DNA from: Rhodospirillales bacterium
GTDB taxonomy: Bacteria > Pseudomonadota > Alphaproteobacteria > Rhodospirillales > Casp-alpha2
Direction: 5' to 3'
DNA: 6,196 bases
Assembly (NCBI GenBank): GCA_021775275.1
Contig: JAJFIE010000301.1
Location: 1-6,196, forward strand
Made by a program: the position numbers and the translations under genes. This document shows, in pieces, positions 5,251 through 6,196 of the stretch. Under the pieces are notes generated by a model that did not search any database, was not told where the DNA came from, and saw nothing but the letters and a program-made list of their open reading frames with translations. Within the stretch, counting starts at the first letter, position 1, and every line of letters starts with the position of its first letter.

Positions 5251-6196
5251 ATGGCCATCACACCAAAACCGGGTCTCATGGAAATCGGTTATTACATGGT
5301 CGGTATATCGAAATTGCCGAGCTTTGATAAACCAATCAAGCTGTCCTCCAATGAATCAGCGCTTGGCATGAGCCCGCATGCCATTGAAGCGGCGCGTGCC
5401 GTCGCAGCAGACGCCCATCTGTATCCGGAGGTTGATACCGAACATCTGGCGGTTGCCATTGGAAAGCGGTTTGACCTGCAACCCGATCGCATGGTGTTCG
5501 GGCCGGGGTCTGATGAACTTCTGCAACGGATCGTTAATACATTTGTTGGTCCGGGACAGGAGCTGATTCACAGCGCGAACGCCTACATGCAGTTTCCCAT
5601 TTACGCGAAACTGGCCGGTGGGACGCCTGTGGCGGCTCCTGATCGTGATTTTCACTATGACGTGGATGCGATCCTCGGGTGTGTGACTGAGCAGACGCGG
5701 ATTGTCCTGGTGGCGAACCCGGATAACCCGTCTGGTACGCATCTGTCAGGGGCCGAGATGCGGCACCTGCACGCAGGGCTTTCGGACAATGTCCTGCTGA
5801 TCATCGATGCCGCATACGAGGAGTTTGCTCTGATCGATGATTACGAGTCAGGCACGCAGCTAGTCCATGAATTTGACAATGTGATTGTCACGCGGACATT
5901 TTCGAAAGTGTACGGTCTGGCGGGCCTGCGGTTGGGGTGGTGTTACGCGCCTGAGTGGGTTGCTGACTTGCTGACCAAAATCGGACCATCGTTTCCTGTC
6001 AATGTCATTGCGCAGGCGGCCGGTCTGGCAGCCGTGGCGGACGATGGCCATACGCAGGCTGTACTGGAGCACAATGCCGAGTGGGTCAGGCGGTTCAGTA
6101 CAGCGCTTCAGGGTATGGGGCTAAAAGTTTACTCCAGCCAGACCAATTTCGTGTTGGTTGGCTTTCCACCTGAGTGCGGGAAGAGTGCGGCGGAGG
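5251..6196 (+). CDS. HisC-type class I/II PLP-dependent aminotransferase, C-terminus beyond the window
   Basis: The frame is open for 315 codons to the right edge; the family is usually 350-370 residues, so about 40-50 residues are missing. It is a fold-type I PLP aminotransferase closest in wording to histidinol-phosphate aminotransferases: N-E-S-A-L-G at 34-39, Y-P-E at 58-60, G-P-G-S-D-E-L at 84-90, N-P-D-N-P-S-G at 156-162, D-A-A-Y-E-E-F at 186-192 with D186 for the pyridine nitrogen, the Schiff-base lysine K219 in T-F-S-K, and G-L-A-G-L-R-L-G-W at 222-230. The ATG at 5251 is preceded by AAGGA nine bases upstream. It is transcribed away from the methyltransferase unit and shares the operator region with it. 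The lack of other his genes and the operator suggest a catabolic transaminase feeding a 2-oxoacid to the TPP decarboxylase, but a biosynthetic HisC role cannot be excluded from the sequence. Confidence 0.88.
   Translation, partial: MAITPKPGLMEIGYYMVGISKLPSFDKPIKLSSNESALGMSPHAIEAARAVAADAHLYPEVDTEHLAVAIGKRFDLQPDRMVFGPGSDELLQRIVNTFVGPGQELIHSANAYMQFPIYAKLAGGTPVAAPDRDFHYDVDAILGCVTEQTRIVLVANPDNPSGTHLSGAEMRHLHAGLSDNVLLIIDAAYEEFALIDDYESGTQLVHEFDNVIVTRTFSKVYGLAGLRLGWCYAPEWVADLLTKIGPSFPVNVIAQAAGLAAVADDGHTQAVLEHNAEWVRRFSTALQGMGLKVYSSQTNFVLVGFPPECGKSAAE

Noticed and set aside
5356..5742. Leftward 128-codon frame within the aminotransferase gene.
   Set aside because: It is antisense to conserved aminotransferase motifs and arginine/histidine-rich in the manner of shadow frames.

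Overview
The window looks like an accessory catabolic locus from an alphaproteobacterium, probably marine or soil-dwelling. This is inferred from the gene families (pyrrolysine-less MttB-family methyltransferase, AruI-like thiamine-diphosphate decarboxylase, family 5 ABC solute-binding protein with a Tat-type leader) and from the moderately GC-rich coding DNA. No rRNA, tRNA, mobile element or CRISPR array is visible, and no intergenic gap exceeds about 200 bases.

Layout, left to right: (1) the N-terminal 144 residues of a peptide/opine-type ABC transporter solute-binding protein, leftward, running off the left edge; (2) a leftward single gene for a TPP-dependent 2-oxoacid decarboxylase of the 5-guanidino-2-oxopentanoate decarboxylase (AruI) type; (3) a tight leftward three-gene unit, carboxymuconolactone decarboxylase/AhpD-like protein, then MttB-family methyltransferase, then glutathione S-transferase-like protein, with gaps of 2 and 21 bases; (4) a divergent, rightward HisC-type PLP aminotransferase that runs off the right edge.

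The main result of reading the non-coding DNA is a repeated palindrome. The core CTGTGATCACAG occurs perfectly in all three intergenic regions (near 524, 2279 and 5170), and a fourth, degenerate copy lies near 5095. Each start of a transcription unit has one, so transporter, decarboxylase, methyltransferase unit and aminotransferase look like one regulon under a single dimeric regulator that is not encoded in the window.

Working model (inference): an N-methylated, amino-acid-like compound is imported by the ABC system and demethylated by the MttB-like enzyme. The HisC-like enzyme then transaminates it, and the TPP enzyme decarboxylates the resulting 2-oxoacid to an aldehyde. The AhpD-like and GST-like proteins have accessory or unknown roles. 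A corrinoid protein, a methyl-corrinoid acceptor enzyme, an aldehyde dehydrogenase and the regulator would all have to be outside the window. The substrate cannot be read from the sequence.
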